Source: Proteles cristata cristata (taxonomy: Eukaryota > Chordata > Mammalia > Carnivora > Hyaenidae). Taken from it: 64,000 bases of DNA. Below the pieces are notes generated by a model. It was not told the DNA's origin. It did no database searches and worked only from the letters and a program-made list of their open reading frames with translations. How positions within the stretch are numbered: the stretch's first letter is position 1; every line of letters starts with the position of its first letter. The stretch spans positions 3,162,001-3,226,000 of the forward strand of contig JAESUZ010001712.1 in NCBI GenBank assembly GCA_017311185.1. The letters are read 5' to 3'. The translations under genes and the position numbers were made by a program. Below, one piece after another: positions 1 to 12,309 of this stretch.

Positions 1-1479
1 TTATTTGGTAAGTGACTAAATTCATATTAGAACTCTACTTCGGGTAAATGTGGTTGACTTACAAAGGTTATGCTGATATTTATTTCAGGAAGAATGAACA
101 CCTGCCTGTTTTAGATAACACAAATACTGGGTTGTCTGAAGATACTGTTTATTCCTTAAAAAATTATACTGAGAAAAATTATGCTAGTTTTATTTTACGT
201 GTCGATTCTTTACTTCTGAAAACAGGCTTCACATTTGTGAATATCATAAGAGCATAAAACATAGAATATCTCTTTACTGATAGGTTGCTAGTTTTGAATT
301 AAAGATTTTCTTTCTTGGAGGCAGCCAGGTTCTGCATAGTGTATTTTGTGGTCATTTTCATAGAAGCTGCAATGATTTCCCCACTATTCTTGTTATTTGT
401 CTGTGACCACTGGGGGGAGACTATTCACTTTAGGTTGACCATATCCCTCCCTTATATACACTGGCTGCTGCTAATCATCTCTGGGCACTTTGCCAAACTG
501 CTGGAAATGTGTTGAGGAGGATGTACTCAGAATCAAGTCTTGATCAAGGTGTCTAATGACTTTTATTTTTTTAACTCACACCACACTCGCAAAGTACCTC
601 TCTTTATAGATTGTGTTATTAACAGTCTACTTTTTGGTCTGTTGTTAAGTGGGCTAACTAACATAACAAAAGATGAGATTCATGACTACATTAGAGCTTT
701 CAAAGTCTGACTTAACTGACATTTATCTTAGTAGCCGTGTAGGTTTAATTACTTGCCTAGTGTACACAGAAATAAATTGTCTGGAAAGATCTGGAGAAAG
801 CTCTTTTCCATGAGGTGTTCTGTATCTGAACCTCTTCAAACAGGTTGGTCTTCTATTTTAAAAAGTTTTCAGAGGAAGAGGGATTAAAGCATCCCTTGTA
901 CCCAATTTCACCACAAAGGAGGAAGTTCTTTTTATTTTTTTGTAGTAGTAAAGGTAAAATTAAAATTCACAACTTTGTTAACTTTGTTGAATTATGTGTG
1001 GCTGTTCTTAAAGTCAGAAATCTGTCTTCCACTTTTTCTCTTCTGATACTATTTAACCTTGGCAATGTTCAATTCAGTAATAGTGAAGGATGTTAAGTTT
1101 ATGGTAGCTTAGAAAGAGCTTAAATTTTTATCTTCTTCCTTAACTAAGACATTTGTACATCCTTAATCATAGTAAATAGGATAGAATATGGAGTAGTTTT
1201 TAGAATTTTATCATCCTAGATTCTTCTTTTTAAATGGCTTTGCTTTCATCCTAAATTAAAAAAATATATTCATGGTATACTAGAAGGGGTATTTTCTGCC
1301 TAGGAAATGTTCATTTCTAGCTAACTTCAAGATTGTGTCAAATACTTGGGGATGATGATTTCTAAAGGCCTGTTTTGTTAAAGTTAACACTGATTCAAGA
1401 CAATATGAGAATTAAATACAGTGGGTTTTTTTTTATAAAGCTCAAGTTATTTTCAAATCCTTTCCTGCCTACTAATTCC
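1..1479. other. Intronic stretch, no recognised feature
   Basis: AT-rich sequence with short chance open frames. I recognise no repeat family, exon or regulatory element here. Confidence 0.5.
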
Positions 1480-1975
1480 TATACAAGAATTGATCCCTAT
1501 TTCACCATCTTCTATCTTTTCTGCTTAGATCCACTACTCCTTTACCACTTCTTTAACATCCTCCTTATTCTGTCTACATAGCCCTACTTTTTGTCCCTCA
1601 GAAATGTAATGGTTTGTTCCTGACTTAGGACTTTGTACTCTGCCTGGAATTCTCTTCCTAAAACATTACATGACTGGCTCCTTTTCATCATTTCAAGTTT
1701 CAGTTCAAATATTATCTTCTCAGATAAGCAGTATTATCTAACCACCGCTGTAGAATGACACTATCCTTATTTCTTTCTATCTCATTACCTTAAACTTTTT
1801 TTTTCTGCAAACTGCTTATCACTATCTGAAATTGTGTTTTTATATTATCTGTCTACTCTCACTAGAATATAAGCCCCATGGAAACTGTATCTCTTTTATT
1901 TAACTATATTTCAAGGACTTAAACCTGTTCCTGGCATGCACCTGTCATTAAATAAATATTCCTACTTTGAAAATC
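1480..1975 (+). repeat. L2 LINE 3' end
   Basis: Diverged match to the 3' part of the L2 consensus: TCTGCCTGGAATTCTCTTCC, then CTTATCACTATCTGAAATT, ACTAGAATATAAGCCCCATG and the terminal CCTGGCATGCACC…ATTAAATAAATATT. This order and orientation are typical of ancient mammalian L2. The left boundary is approximate. Confidence 0.75.
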
Positions 1976-2825
1976 TGAGGTTCTCTCCTTACTCAGTTTT
2001 TGGTGTTAAAATGTCCCTTTATAGAATGATTTGAGTAAATGATAGGCTACTTTGGCTCTGAGTAATAGAAATTCATCTAACTGGTGTAAACAAGAGGTAA
2101 GATTTATTATAAAGATACAGGGAGTATCTGATGAGATCCAAAGGTTGGGACTCAGGACTCCATCTGGTGCCAGCATGATACATTTCATCTCTTTATTCCT
2201 CATGCACATTTGCTTCATTTCTTGCTGCAGAGGATCACTTCCTCATCCTCTTAATGGAAAATGTGGCTGCCAGCATCTCCTGAGTTTTCTCAGTACCAGC
2301 CCAGATGACAGGAAAGAGATTCATCTAGTACCCATTCCTCTCCAGTTCAGCAAACTATGTTGTACTATTAGAACTTGGTGGTATTTGCTGTAGCCATGTG
2401 AAATGGGACTGGAGAGACAACCCAAGTAGATGCTGCAAGGATAATAAATGTTCACCCTTGACTACCCCTTAGAAGTTTGGTTTCCCTTCTTTTAAATTTT
2501 GCTGGTATATAAAGTTAGAAGATCCAAAAAGCACTGTTCTGGGGATATTCAAAAGAAATGTCCTTTTTTTCATGGAAGGAATTTACAGTTTAGTTGAGGA
2601 CAAAATGATACATACATGAAGGAAACAAATGATCAAACATACCATAATGGTAATATAGGAACTGCAGAAGATATTTGCAACTTGTATTGCAGACAAAAGG
2701 CAGGCTTCCTTAGCATATAATGAATACCTGCAAATTGATAAGAAAAAGACCAGTCATAAAGTTGGGCAAAGACTGTAGACCTATAATTCACAGAAAAGGA
2801 AATCTAGATGATCCATAAGCACATA
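1976..2825. other. Intronic stretch, possible ancient repeat
   Basis: The part at about 2040-2420 has the feel of an old interspersed repeat (TGGCTCTGAGTAATAGAAATTC…GGACTCCATCTGGTGCC), but I cannot name it. The rest shows nothing recognisable. Confidence 0.3.
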
Positions 2826-4252
2826 CAGTAAAACCTTGGATTGTGAGTAACTAGTTCTCCGAGTATTCCACAAGACAGCAAACATTTCTTTTTTTTTTTT
2901 TTAATTTAATGTTTTATTTATTTCTAGGAGAGAGAGAGAGAGACAGCGTGAGCAGGGGAGGGTCAGAGAGAGAGGGAGTCACAGACTGGAACAGGCTCTA
3001 GGCTCCGAGCTGGCAGTCAGCACAGAGCCCGACGCGGGGCTCGAACCCACGAACCGCGAGACCATGACCTAAGCGAAAGTCGGACGCTCAACCAACTAAG
3101 CCACCCAGGCGCCCCGACAGCAAACATTTCTAATAAATTTAACTTAATAAGTGATGTCTTGCATTATGAGTAGTATGTGACACTGAATGTCACATGTTCA
3201 CAACTGAGCCAATGGTTCTCTCTTGCTCACTTGTTGCGAGATTGTGAGTGATTGTCTGCCATGCTCAGATGCTCGGTCTCAGGCCATGGTGTTTGGCAGA
3301 AATCAGTGGTTTTTCAGGATGTCAGAAGGTGCCCACAACTGCCACTAGTGTATTTTTTGTCATTTCAAAAAACCTGTGGACAGTCCTTTGCTTTTCCATA
3401 CAAGAGTAAGCTTAGGAATGCTTTACTTCATTCTAGGTCAGGCTGCCTGCAGATATAGACCCTTTGCTGCCTTATTGACAGTTACATTAAATACAGTATA
3501 TGACAAGAGTTTTTTAATGGTGTCGTCAACATCTGTGTGAGTGTATAAAATGGACCCCATGAAGAAAAAGTTTGAAAAGAAAGGTGGTAAGAAGAAGCAG
3601 ATGATTACAGTGGAAGTTAAGAGGGAAATAATCAAGAAGTATGAACGAGGTATGTAAGTGGCCGAAGTTGTAAGATTTTATAAGAAGTCTACGTCTGCAT
3701 CTCGTCTACAGAGGAGAAAAAGGTGGAGGAATCCCTTACTACAAATGAGGTTTGGGAGATCTGTAAAATTTGGGAAACTGCAAAATTTTGTAGAAAAGCA
3801 TCACCTGAATAAGGTTGTGCAGTGTGAGGGATGAATCTGTTTAATGACAATGCAATGTCCTACTTCTGCGAAATCTTCAAAAGGAGACAAAAGCCAGTGT
3901 CATGGGACAGGTTCCTTGTTAAAGCTGCACGAAAAGAAATGATTCCATTGAGCTAATAGATAACAGTGATTCCATAAGTGATAGTGAAAGTCATCCTGCA
4001 TGACTCCCTCACAGTAGCCATGAAGGTTTTCAAAGATAAGTGAAGGTTAATTTGTTCATTTTTCTTTACTTTTTGTATTTTCTTTATTATCTTGTATTAT
4101 GTTACAGTATTGTAATCATTTTTATATGACTATTTTGGGTTGTGGAACAAATCATCTGATTTGTTATGGGGAAATTTGCTTTGATATACAGGTGCTTTGG
4201 GTTATACACATGTTTCCAGAATGAAGTATACTGACAGACCAAGGTTTTATTG
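2826..4252 (+). mobile_element. Tigger-family DNA transposon (Tigger7-like), internally deleted
   Basis: Terminal inverted repeats are visible: CAGTAAAACCTTGGATTGTG at 2826 and its diverged complement ending CCAAGGTTTTATTG at 4252. The left end is preceded by TA, the target these pogo-type elements duplicate; the right flank is TT. From 3550 the plus strand preserves the start of a transposase, a lysine-rich N-terminus followed by a helix-turn-helix-like segment (TVEVKREIIKKYERG), with a stop soon after. The internal region is mostly missing. It is interrupted near the left end by the SINE at 2890-3115. The subfamily name is from memory. Confidence 0.75.
2890..3115 (-). mobile_element. Felid tRNA-derived SINE, young subfamily
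   Basis: Complete minus-strand SINE: poly-T, TTATTTCTAGGAGAGAG, a GA-rich body, CGAACCCACGAACCGCGAG (B box complement) and CACCCAGGCGCCCC. A perfect 16 bp target duplication GACAGCAAACATTTCT lies at 2874-2889 and 3116-3131. It sits inside the Tigger element. Confidence 0.95.
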
Positions 4253-4682
4253 TTTATTATTCAAACTTGTACGTAATATAAATTATATTAAAACTATAAG
4301 GTGCAGTTTTCACATATTAGACCAAAAGATTTTGATAATACTTTTGAGGAGAATAGAGACTAATAGGTGCTCTCTCATGTTGCTGGTGGAAATATAAATG
4401 AATAGGATTTGATAGGATTGAAATTTCTGAAGAGTACTTAGGTAAATAGAAATACTTGAGAATATGCATAAATTAATGTAGGTATATGGGAGAGGAAAGA
4501 TCTAATGTACAACTTAATTATCTTAACATTAATTTGTGTTTTATATTTAGCTTTAGTTAGTCATGAAACAAGCCCAGGCTAGGTAGGGTAAAGCCAGCAA
4601 GATCACTCCCCTCCCCCCAACCAACAAAGGAGATTCCTTTTAGGATCATATTCAGTTCCTGTTCCCAGATCACCCTGTCTTT

Positions 4683-4910
4683 TTTTTTTTTTTTAATTTT
4701 TTAATGTTTTATTTATTTCTAGGAGAGAGAGAGAGAGACAGCGTGAGCAGGGGAGGGTCAGAGAGAGAGGGAGTCAAAGACTGAAGCAGGCTCCAGGCTC
4801 TGAGCTGGCAGTCAGCACAGAGCCCGACGCGGGGCTCGAACCCACGAACTGCGAGATCATGACCTAAGCGAAAGTCAGACGCTTAACCGACTAAGCCACC
4901 CAGGTGCCCC
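4683..4910 (-). mobile_element. Felid tRNA-derived SINE, young subfamily
   Basis: Full-length minus-strand copy, nearly identical to the one at 2890, with a perfect 16 bp duplication AGATCACCCTGTCTTT at 4667-4682 and 4911-4926. It keeps the TTTATTTCTAGGAG motif after the poly-T. Confidence 0.95.
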
Positions 4911-4926
4911 AGATCACCCTGTCTTT

Positions 4927-6035
4927 TACCTAATGCTCATGTTTGTTTCTAAATCACTGAGATTTCCATATACTTTGTATCTTTCAGAGGCTAGCACTTT
5001 GTTAGCTACTTAGTAGCACTTAAGTAGACTGAAGTGACCTCTGCTTAGTTTATTAGCTTTTCATGGACTCACTTCATAATTTTATGCTTTTGGAAATCTT
5101 TGGTAAAAAGTGATTTAGAATTTCACTTGATAAATGTACCTAAGATTTTATTACAATAAATGGTCAACAGGACAGTTTCATAAGTTGTTTCTAATATATT
5201 AATGGAACTTTACTTTTATGTGCTTCTTTTGTTCTATAAAAAGTTGTTAGATCTTAGTTGGGTTAGATAATTTTCTAGAACAATTTGTGAGAAAATATGA
5301 GGGAAATGACTGAGCAGATTAAAGGAATATGCTTAGGAAAAGAAAAGTGATGAGGGATTAATTTAGAGAAGGTATGTGGTAGAACTCAGAGGGGCTACAT
5401 CTTAGGAAGAATTTTCACCTAGGAAAATGCTGAACTTGTTTAGTTGAATACATATTTCAAGGATATTATATATACTGTATAATATTTTTATTCTATAGGT
5501 CATATATAATCAATTGACTCTGGTACAGAGGTTCTCCACATAAGTAGGCATCAGAATCCTTTAGAGTTATTGTACACCAAAGGATTCTAATTTAGTAGGT
5601 CTGGTGTAGGGCTTGATTATGTTTATATTTTTAAAGTCCCTGAGAGCCAATATTTGTAAAATAATATGTTCTGTAAAATATTCTCTTTAATAACCAAATC
5701 AGCATAGCTTTTACACTCCTATACCATTTACATAGCTCTAACCCTAGAATTTGGTCTCTTCACATGGTGTCTACTTGAGTCAGATTGCTATCTCTACAAG
5801 CATCAAATTGATTTCCATTGCTTTGCTGACTTTCATACTCTTACCTTTGTAACCTTGTTTGTTCTTTATTAATAAATGTTCAGGCTTGCCTCTCCCAAGA
5901 AGCTATCATTGGCTGGCCTCATTGACAACTTTTCTTTTCCTGTGCTGCAGGACAGATTGTAACACAACACTTACGTAACTGGCAATAACACATATGAGTG
6001 GCTGATTATGTGCTTTCTCTCACATGAGCCTTGTG

Positions 6036-6038
<3 letters not shown>
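4927..6038. other. Intronic stretch, no clear feature
   Basis: AT-rich. Nothing recognised with confidence. About 5690-5950 could be weak L2-like debris. Confidence 0.4.

Positions 6039-6074
<36 letters not shown>
6037..6074. repeat. (CA)n microsatellite
   Basis: About 17 uninterrupted AC dinucleotides after CATAC. Long pure tracts of this kind are usually length-polymorphic. Confidence 0.95.
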
Positions 6075-6076
<2 letters not shown>

Positions 6077-6149
6077 AGTTTTACTGTTTGAACATCCTTA
6101 ATATTTCTTCGTAGTACCAAGAGCTTGGAGCTTAGTCATAGTGTCAGTG

Positions 6150-6255
6150 TCGTGAACAATATTATTGAATGTTTATTATATTTTAGGACTGTGCTAAACA
6201 CTCTCCACACATTTTCTCATTTGCTTGTTGGAAACAGATTTTTTAAGTCAAGATA
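6150..6255 (-). repeat. MIR fragment
   Basis: Weak antisense MIR similarity: GAATGTTTATTATATTTTAG, GACTGTGCTAAACACTCTCC, CATTTTCTCATTTG. The order matches the MIR/L2-type 3' portion read in reverse. Confidence 0.45.
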
Positions 6256-6272
6256 AAACTCTTATATATGAT

Positions 6273-6779
6273 TGTGTCAGTTTTCTGTGTCTGCTATAAG
6301 AAATTGCCATAAACTTAAAACAATAAATTTAAAACAAATGTATTCTCTCACATTTCTGGAGGCCAGAGGTCTGAAATCAGTATCCTCGGGCCAAAATCAG
6401 GGTGACAGCAGGGCTGTCCTCCCTCAAAAGCTCAGGAGGAGAATCTGTTCTTTGCCTCTGTTTTATTTCTGGTGGTTGCCAGCATTCCTTGGCTTGTGGT
6501 TGCATTGTTCTAGTCTTCAAGAGCAGTGTTTCAAGTCTCTCTTAGCTCTGTTCTTATCTCCTTCTGTGTGCACGAGAGGGAGACCTCTCTCTTTGCCTTT
6601 CTTTTATAAAGACCCATTTAGTGGCATGTAGGGCTCACTTAATGATCCTTGGTAATCTCCCTCTCACAAGATTTTCAATCACATATGCAAAGACTCTTTT
6701 TCCAAATAAGGTAACATTTCACAGGTTCCAGGGACTAAGACCTGAGTATCTTTGGGGGACCATTATTCAGCCTGCTACA
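6273..6779 (-). mobile_element. Solo LTR, MaLR/ERVL-like
   Basis: Block bounded by TG (TGTGTCAGTTTTCTGTGTC) and CA (CAGCCTGCTACA), with the familiar mammalian LTR phrases CACATTTCTGGAGGCCAGAG, GGTGGTTGCCAGCATTCCTT and CCAAATAAGGTAACATTTCA, all reading as the complement of the LTR sense strand. Flanks ATGAT and GTAAT are a possible decayed 5 bp duplication. No internal retroviral genes are present. The open frame across it is fortuitous. Confidence 0.65.
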
Positions 6780-6852
6780 GTAATAATTCAAGTAGTCCAG
6801 AAAAGGAGGGCTGGTAAAATCTTTGCCCCATCCTGTCCCTGTCTTTGTGAGT

Positions 6853-7036
6853 CAGTGTTTCTTAGCCAGGGACAGATTTTGCTGCCTTCTCCTTGCTCCC
6901 CCAGGAACGTTTGGCTGTCATAACTGGGAGGTTATCAGATAGAGGCCGAGGATGCTGTAAACAATGCATGGGACAGACTACCATGGCAAAGAATTATCCA
7001 GCCCTACATGTCACCGTGCTGAGATTGAGAAACAGT
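6853..7036 (+). mobile_element. MER5A-like hAT (Charlie) relic
   Basis: Starts CAGTGTTTCTTAGCCAGGGA and ends GATTGAGAAACAGT, matching the short inverted ends of MER5A. Inside are ACGTTTGGCTGTCATAACTG, GGATGCTGTAAACAATGCAT and CAAAGAATTATCCAGCCC, all MER5A landmarks. Non-autonomous, no coding capacity. Confidence 0.8.
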
Positions 7037-8074
7037 ATTTTAAAGTTAACTATTGCCAGGAGTTTCTTGTGTATCATTCCTTAAAAAAGTTATATACTTG
7101 TGTCAGCCCGTGTCATGAGTAAAACCCCCTCATCCGAGTTGATTATGACTAGTGGTGGTTGTGGTTGATTGAAGTTGATTTAAGTGAGGAGTCATAAAAA
7201 AAATGATTCACATGTACTTTAAATACTATATTTTTATCTAAAAATATAAATATACTGTACATTCATGTGCCAGTCTTTGAGTATGTATCTTTTGTCTGGA
7301 GCCCGGGATCATCATTCTTCTATAAATTAGTGCATTATCACCAATTCATAGCTTTGGAGCAAGAACTTAAAAGTTTAAGAATCTGAGTGTAGGATCCTTG
7401 TATGTTTTATGACTCCTCGGTTGTTTATAGTTGCCTTGTGTTTAATTATACAGATTGTTCTTGGTTTTCTTGTTGTTTGGTCATTGGCTTTCTTCGGGTC
7501 TCTCCAAAGCCTTAAACTTGATTTCATATTAAGAACAATATAACTCCAAGGTCTTGTATTAGGTACAATTTGTGTGTATGTATAAAATATACTTTTATAT
7601 ATATGAAGTGATAAATATGTGTAATATATATGTATATATATATATATATATAAATTCTGTTTTGTCTAAGTAATGACTCTCTAAGATATTGGGAATACTA
7701 CCCCCCATTGCAGCCAATCTGCATAGCTTCTAATCTGGCAATATGATGAAAACTAGTATTCTAGTTGCTACCAAATTTTTGCTTTTTTTAAACTTTTTTT
7801 CCCAAATTTTTGGAAGTTGTAGAAAATTTTGTTTTAATACTGTAATGACAGTTTATAAATTATCTATAGGAGGTTACTATAAATACTTTATTGCTATTAC
7901 CAATATAATGCTTGAGTTACTTTTCTGCTAAAGGAAACATTTGCTTTTCATTATAATTATTATTTGGAGTTTTGCTTATTAGCAAAATATTTTCACTGCT
8001 TATATAGTTAAATCATACAATTCCTTGAAATTTAGGTACTTCATTTTATTATTTTCTTAGGATGGCAAAAGAGT
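7037..8074. other. Intronic stretch with an AT microsatellite
   Basis: Mostly AT-rich single-copy-looking sequence. A (TA)n tract occurs at about 7626-7651. No exon or repeat family recognised otherwise. Confidence 0.5.
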
Positions 8075-8345
8075 TAGAGACATGGGTTGTAATCCCAGTT
8101 TTTCTAACTTCCAGCTCTTTTACTTTGTTCAGGACACAGAGCTTTAAGTGATACCAGACAGTAAGCTTGCTGGCAGTCATGTCTGAACTCAATATACCTC
8201 ATGTCTAAAGCTCAATATACCTCATCTCTAAAACAGAGGTTATAATATCTATAGTGTTACTGTAAGATTTTAATTAGATAATATAATTGTCCAGCATAGA
8301 ACCTGGTACATTTTGAGTGTTCAGTAAATGTCAGTATCCTTTCCA
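8075..8345 (+). repeat. MIR SINE relic
   Basis: Diverged MIR in sense: AGAGACATGGGTTGTAATCC, ATCTCTAAAACAGAGGTTAT, GTTACTGTAAGATTTTAATT and CATAGAACCTGGTACATTTT, followed by TGTTCAGTAAATGTCAGTA. The order matches the MIR core and tail. Confidence 0.7.
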
Positions 8346-10673
8346 TCACTTACTGTTAGGTCCAAGGTTATATGTACACTGAAAAATATTTGTTGAATAA
8401 TATTTTCAGTTGCCTTCACCCGATGTATAACTTTCTTTTTTTTCCACTCCACTACGATCTATGTCTCATTTAGTAAATATATTTTAAAAGAACTTTGCTT
8501 TTAAAGTAGTCCAATAAATTATGTGCTGTTAACTAAAGTTAGTAAGTCTTATTTTTACATGACATTTAAGTGTGTTTACAAAGGCAGATCAGGTGAAAAG
8601 ATGACGATATGAACTCAAAGATTCCTTCCAACATATTCTGAAGAGTTTATAAAACTCACATAGCCCTAATTTTCCCTTCTGGTTTCCTTCTAAAAATCTA
8701 CAGAAGTAAATAGTGTTTGGTAATGTAGACCCCCCCCTTCTTTTTTGAATGAGGAGAATGACCATTCTTGTAATATGTTCCTAAGTGTCTATTATCAGAT
8801 AATAGGGATTTTTTAGTATCTTGGATGAATGTGGCTGTCTTCAAGTGGATTTGTCTTTTTGTTTTACCTAGAATATACATATCTGTGTACATGTAATAAG
8901 ATGTTTTATGGCAAATTTAGCTTTACATAAAATTATATGCCTTTTAATTCATCTATTAAATACCCTTTTATCTAGGGCTTAATACCCTTTTATCTGGGGC
9001 TTTGATGTAATAAATGTGGGTAACTGAGTTAAAGAAATTTAATTCATTCAAGTTCTTTAGTTTAAAAATTAAACAGTGGTCATGCATATTTGTATGTAAG
9101 TTCATTTAGATGTTTTTCATTTTCTTTTTCAAATGAGTAATCTTTTGGAATGGGGGATAAATGAAAAAACTTTAAACCATGTTTCAAGAAGTTTGGGATA
9201 CCTATTAAGACAGAACTAGGCAAAGTCATAACTGGATGCCCTCATCATTCTTAGTATTAGGTTCTTTAAAATCCGAAGGTAGACAAATACTCCCTGAAGG
9301 AATTTAAGATGTTATTAAGGTTAAGGAGTTTGTGGTTGTGAATGAACCCTTCAAAAATCTTCATAATGTGTGTCCAATTAAAACCTTAAAGAAAATATAT
9401 CAAACAGATTATCAACATTTTATGCAATTAAATTTGGAAATATGAGGTACTATATAGTTATTTTCCATTTGCCCCTATTTTCTTGAAGTAACTTTTCAGA
9501 TTTCCAATCTATGGGGAATGGGCTGGGCATTAATAAGCCTAAGCATTTTTTAGGATGTCTTATAAATAAGAGTCTTTCTTATTTTCACTTAAAAGTTACT
9601 CCAACTTTTAGTTCCTACTGTTTGTTCTAGAGATAGCATAACTTGGATATTTAAATTTAAGAAATAAGCTTTTAGTAACCTTTATTTAACTCACTCAGCT
9701 TGCTAGAGCTCAGTGGGTATTTATAGTTCTGCCCATGATAACTTCATGCCAGCACTCATCAGAACATAACATAATGTAACACTGACTTGGTTTATCCTTC
9801 CCATTCTCCTATCCTCTCTCTCCTTCCCCATAGACTTCTCAGATTGAAGGCTGGACATTTGTTTTGCTCCTTCTGTCTCTTCTAAGAGCACAGTGAAAAT
9901 ATCTTCTCTTACTCTGCCATCTCTCTATTTCCCTTCTCTTTTATCTTCCGTACCCGCAGTTCCCCCCTTTCCCAATATACCTCCAAAAAGAGAACCTTGG
10001 AATTTCTTACACTCAAGTAGAAATTGTCACTGAAAGTAAATGTGTGTATATATGTATATACTGGAATTTCACCCAATAAAAGGGTTACTTTATATAGTTT
10101 ATGTGAAGAAACAAACTGTCTTTCATCCTCTCAGGCAAACATTGTCCCATGCTCATAGGCTGTGTTTAATATTTATTACTTAAATTAGGAAACACAAGTT
10201 AGCATATAAATAGCATTTTATCATGTGCAGTTAAGTTCTGAAAGAGTTTGAAGTTTAGGAAAAGAAATTCTCATCTGTAGGGAGGGACTTTGCTACTTAC
10301 TTGATTGAATTAATTTTGAGATGAGTCCTTTTAGCTTTAAAGTGTGTTATAAATTGATTAGGGATGGAATAGCTAAGGAAAAAAAGAATGTTGTTGGGTG
10401 AGGTAACATCAGTGAAGGCATATAAGTAGGAAGAGATGTGGTTGTGCATTTAGGAGGTAAAAAAAACAATAGTTAAAATACTTTATGTTAGAGAATAGAG
10501 GAATTAGGCTAAATAGATAAAATGCTAGATTTTTTAAAGAAAAATTTAAACATTCCCAGCTAATAAAACAGTTTTTCTAATCTAGTGTTGTCATTAAAAT
10601 GACATTTTTAATGATCTGTGTGATAGTTTTGTGCTGGGTGAGTTACAGTGAAGAAGAGAATAATGGAAAGAAA
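8346..10673. other. Intronic stretch, no recognised feature
   Basis: About 2.3 kb of AT-rich sequence without a repeat family I can name. One short poly-C run occurs near 8731. A local tandem echo, TACCCTTTTATCTAGGGCTT followed by TACCCTTTTATCTGGGGCTT, sits at about 8961-9002. Confidence 0.5.
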
Positions 10674-10689
10674 CTTGCAGTGACAATTT

Positions 10690-10900
10690 TTAAAAATTTT
10701 TTAAAAATGTTTATTCATTTTTGAAAGAGAGTGCAAACAGCTGAGGGGCAGAGAGAGAGAGAGGGAGATGCAGAATCTGAAGCAGGCTCCAGACTCTGAG
10801 CTGTCAGCACAGAGCCCAACGTGAGGCTCAAACCCACAAACTGAGATCATGACCTGAGTGGAAGTCGGATGTTTAACCTACTGAGTCACCCAGGCACCCC
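10690..10900 (-). mobile_element. Felid SINE, older copy
   Basis: Minus-strand copy ending GTCACCCAGGCACCCC, with 16 bp flanks CTTGCAGTGACAATTT (10674) and CTTGCAGTGATAATTT (10902) differing at one base. The tail junction reads TTTTTGAAAGAGAG, without the CTAG of the young subfamily. Confidence 0.93.
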
Positions 10901-10917
10901 TCTTGCAGTGATAATTT

Positions 10918-11417
10918 AAAGGAAATAAGAACTTGAAAGTGGTGGCAGAAGGGATGGGGAGTAAGAGATAAATATAGGAAAATTATGAATTCCCTGTGAC
11001 CAGTCAAGTGATCTAAAGGTGTGTTTTTGAAGTTTGCAAGGGATTCCTAGGCAAAGGACAGTCCCTGGATTTTCAGGGTTTGGGGATCTTTTCCAAAGGT
11101 AAGCCCTGATCTTGTTAAAAGGTTCATTTAGCTTCTTAGTTTTTAAATAAGTTTTTGTATTCTTTAGATTTAAGTAGGTTATTCTTAACTGTATTTGACC
11201 CCTTTATTATTATTAAGGATGGAAATGTGTTTTGTAATTACTTACCTGGGTATTAATTAGTCGCATTTCATTTATCCCTGCATAAAATACCTTAAACTTC
11301 AAAGGAAAGGTATTGACAGTAAGGATGATGGGTGAGCAATGTGGTTGTTATGAAGGGGAGTGGCAAAGGAACTGTAAATATTAGGGAAAAAGGAAACTTA
11401 GAAAATCAAGATATGTA
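10918..11417. other. Intronic stretch, no recognised feature
   Basis: Single-copy-looking sequence between two SINEs. Confidence 0.4.
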
Positions 11418-11601
11418 GGGGTGCCCGGGTGGTTCAGTTGGTTGTGTCCAGCTTTGGCTGAGGTCATGATCTCACAGTTCATGGGTTTGAGCCCCGCATC
11501 AGGCTCTGTGCTGAGAACTCAGAGCCTGGAGCTTGCTTAGGATTCTTTGTCTCCCTTGCTCACAGTCTATCTCTGTCAATAATAAATATTTAAAAATTTT
11601 A
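11418..11601 (+). mobile_element. Felid SINE, older copy
   Basis: Plus-strand copy: GGGGTGCCCGGGTGGTTCAG, then CACAGTTCATGGGTTTGAGC and TCAATAATAAATATTT. Flanks AAAATCAAGATA and AAAATCAAGGTA form the target duplication. It has lost part of its CT-rich body. Confidence 0.9.
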
Positions 11602-11667
11602 AAAATCAAGGTACTGATAGTAAGGAAGATTATAAGAATATTGAACATGATTATAAATCATGTTATA

Positions 11668-12303
11668 ATTTATTTTTATTTTTTTCATAGTTTATTGTCA
11701 AGTTGGTTTCCATATAACACCAGTGCTCCTCCCAACGAGTGCCCTCCTCCATACCCATCACCCTCCTTCCCCTCTCCCCCACCCCATCAGTCCTCAGTTT
11801 GTTCTAAGTATTCAAGAGTCTCTCATGGTTTGCCTCCCTCCCTCTCCCCAACTATTTTTTCCCCTTCTCCTCCCCCACCGTCCTCTGTTAAGTTTCTCCT
11901 GTTCCACTTATAAGTGAAAACATAAGGATCTTTCTCTGCCTGACTTATTTCACTTAGCATAAGACCCTCAAGTTCCATGTTGCTACACATGGCCAGATTT
12001 CATTCTTTCTCATTGCCATGTAGTATTCCATTGTATAGATAAACCACATCTTCTTGATCCATTCATCAGTTGATGGACATTTAGGCTCTTGCCATGATTT
12101 GGATATTGTTGAAGGTGCTGCTATGAACATTGGGGTACATGTGCCCTTATGCATCAGCACTCCTGTATCCCTTGGGTAAATTCCTAGCAGTGCTATTGCT
12201 GGGTCATAGGGGAGTTCTAGTGTTAATTTTTTGAGGAAGCTCCACACTTTTCCAGAGGGGCTGCACCAGTTTACATTCCCACCAACAGTATAGGAGGGTG
12301 CCC
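11668..12303 (-). mobile_element. 5'-truncated felid L1, 3' end
   Basis: Minus-strand L1 tail. The antisense frame (about 12000-12280) keeps roughly 95 residues of the ORF2 C-terminus without a stop, including LPYDPAIALLGIYP and CPSTDEWIKKMWFIYTMEYY. A C-rich plus-strand block at 11720-11890 corresponds to the G-rich 3' UTR, and the A tail appears as T-rich sequence at 11668-11690. The short reading frames on the plus strand here are not genes. No clear target duplication seen. Confidence 0.88.
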
Positions 12304-12309
12304 TAAACA

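Noticed and set aside
6272..7084. Chain of three plus-strand open frames
   Set aside because: They cover an antisense LTR and a MER5A relic; similar chance frames occur in many copies of these repeats.
11533..11917. Proline/serine-rich plus-strand frames
   Set aside because: They are the reverse of the G-rich L1 3' UTR, not a gene.
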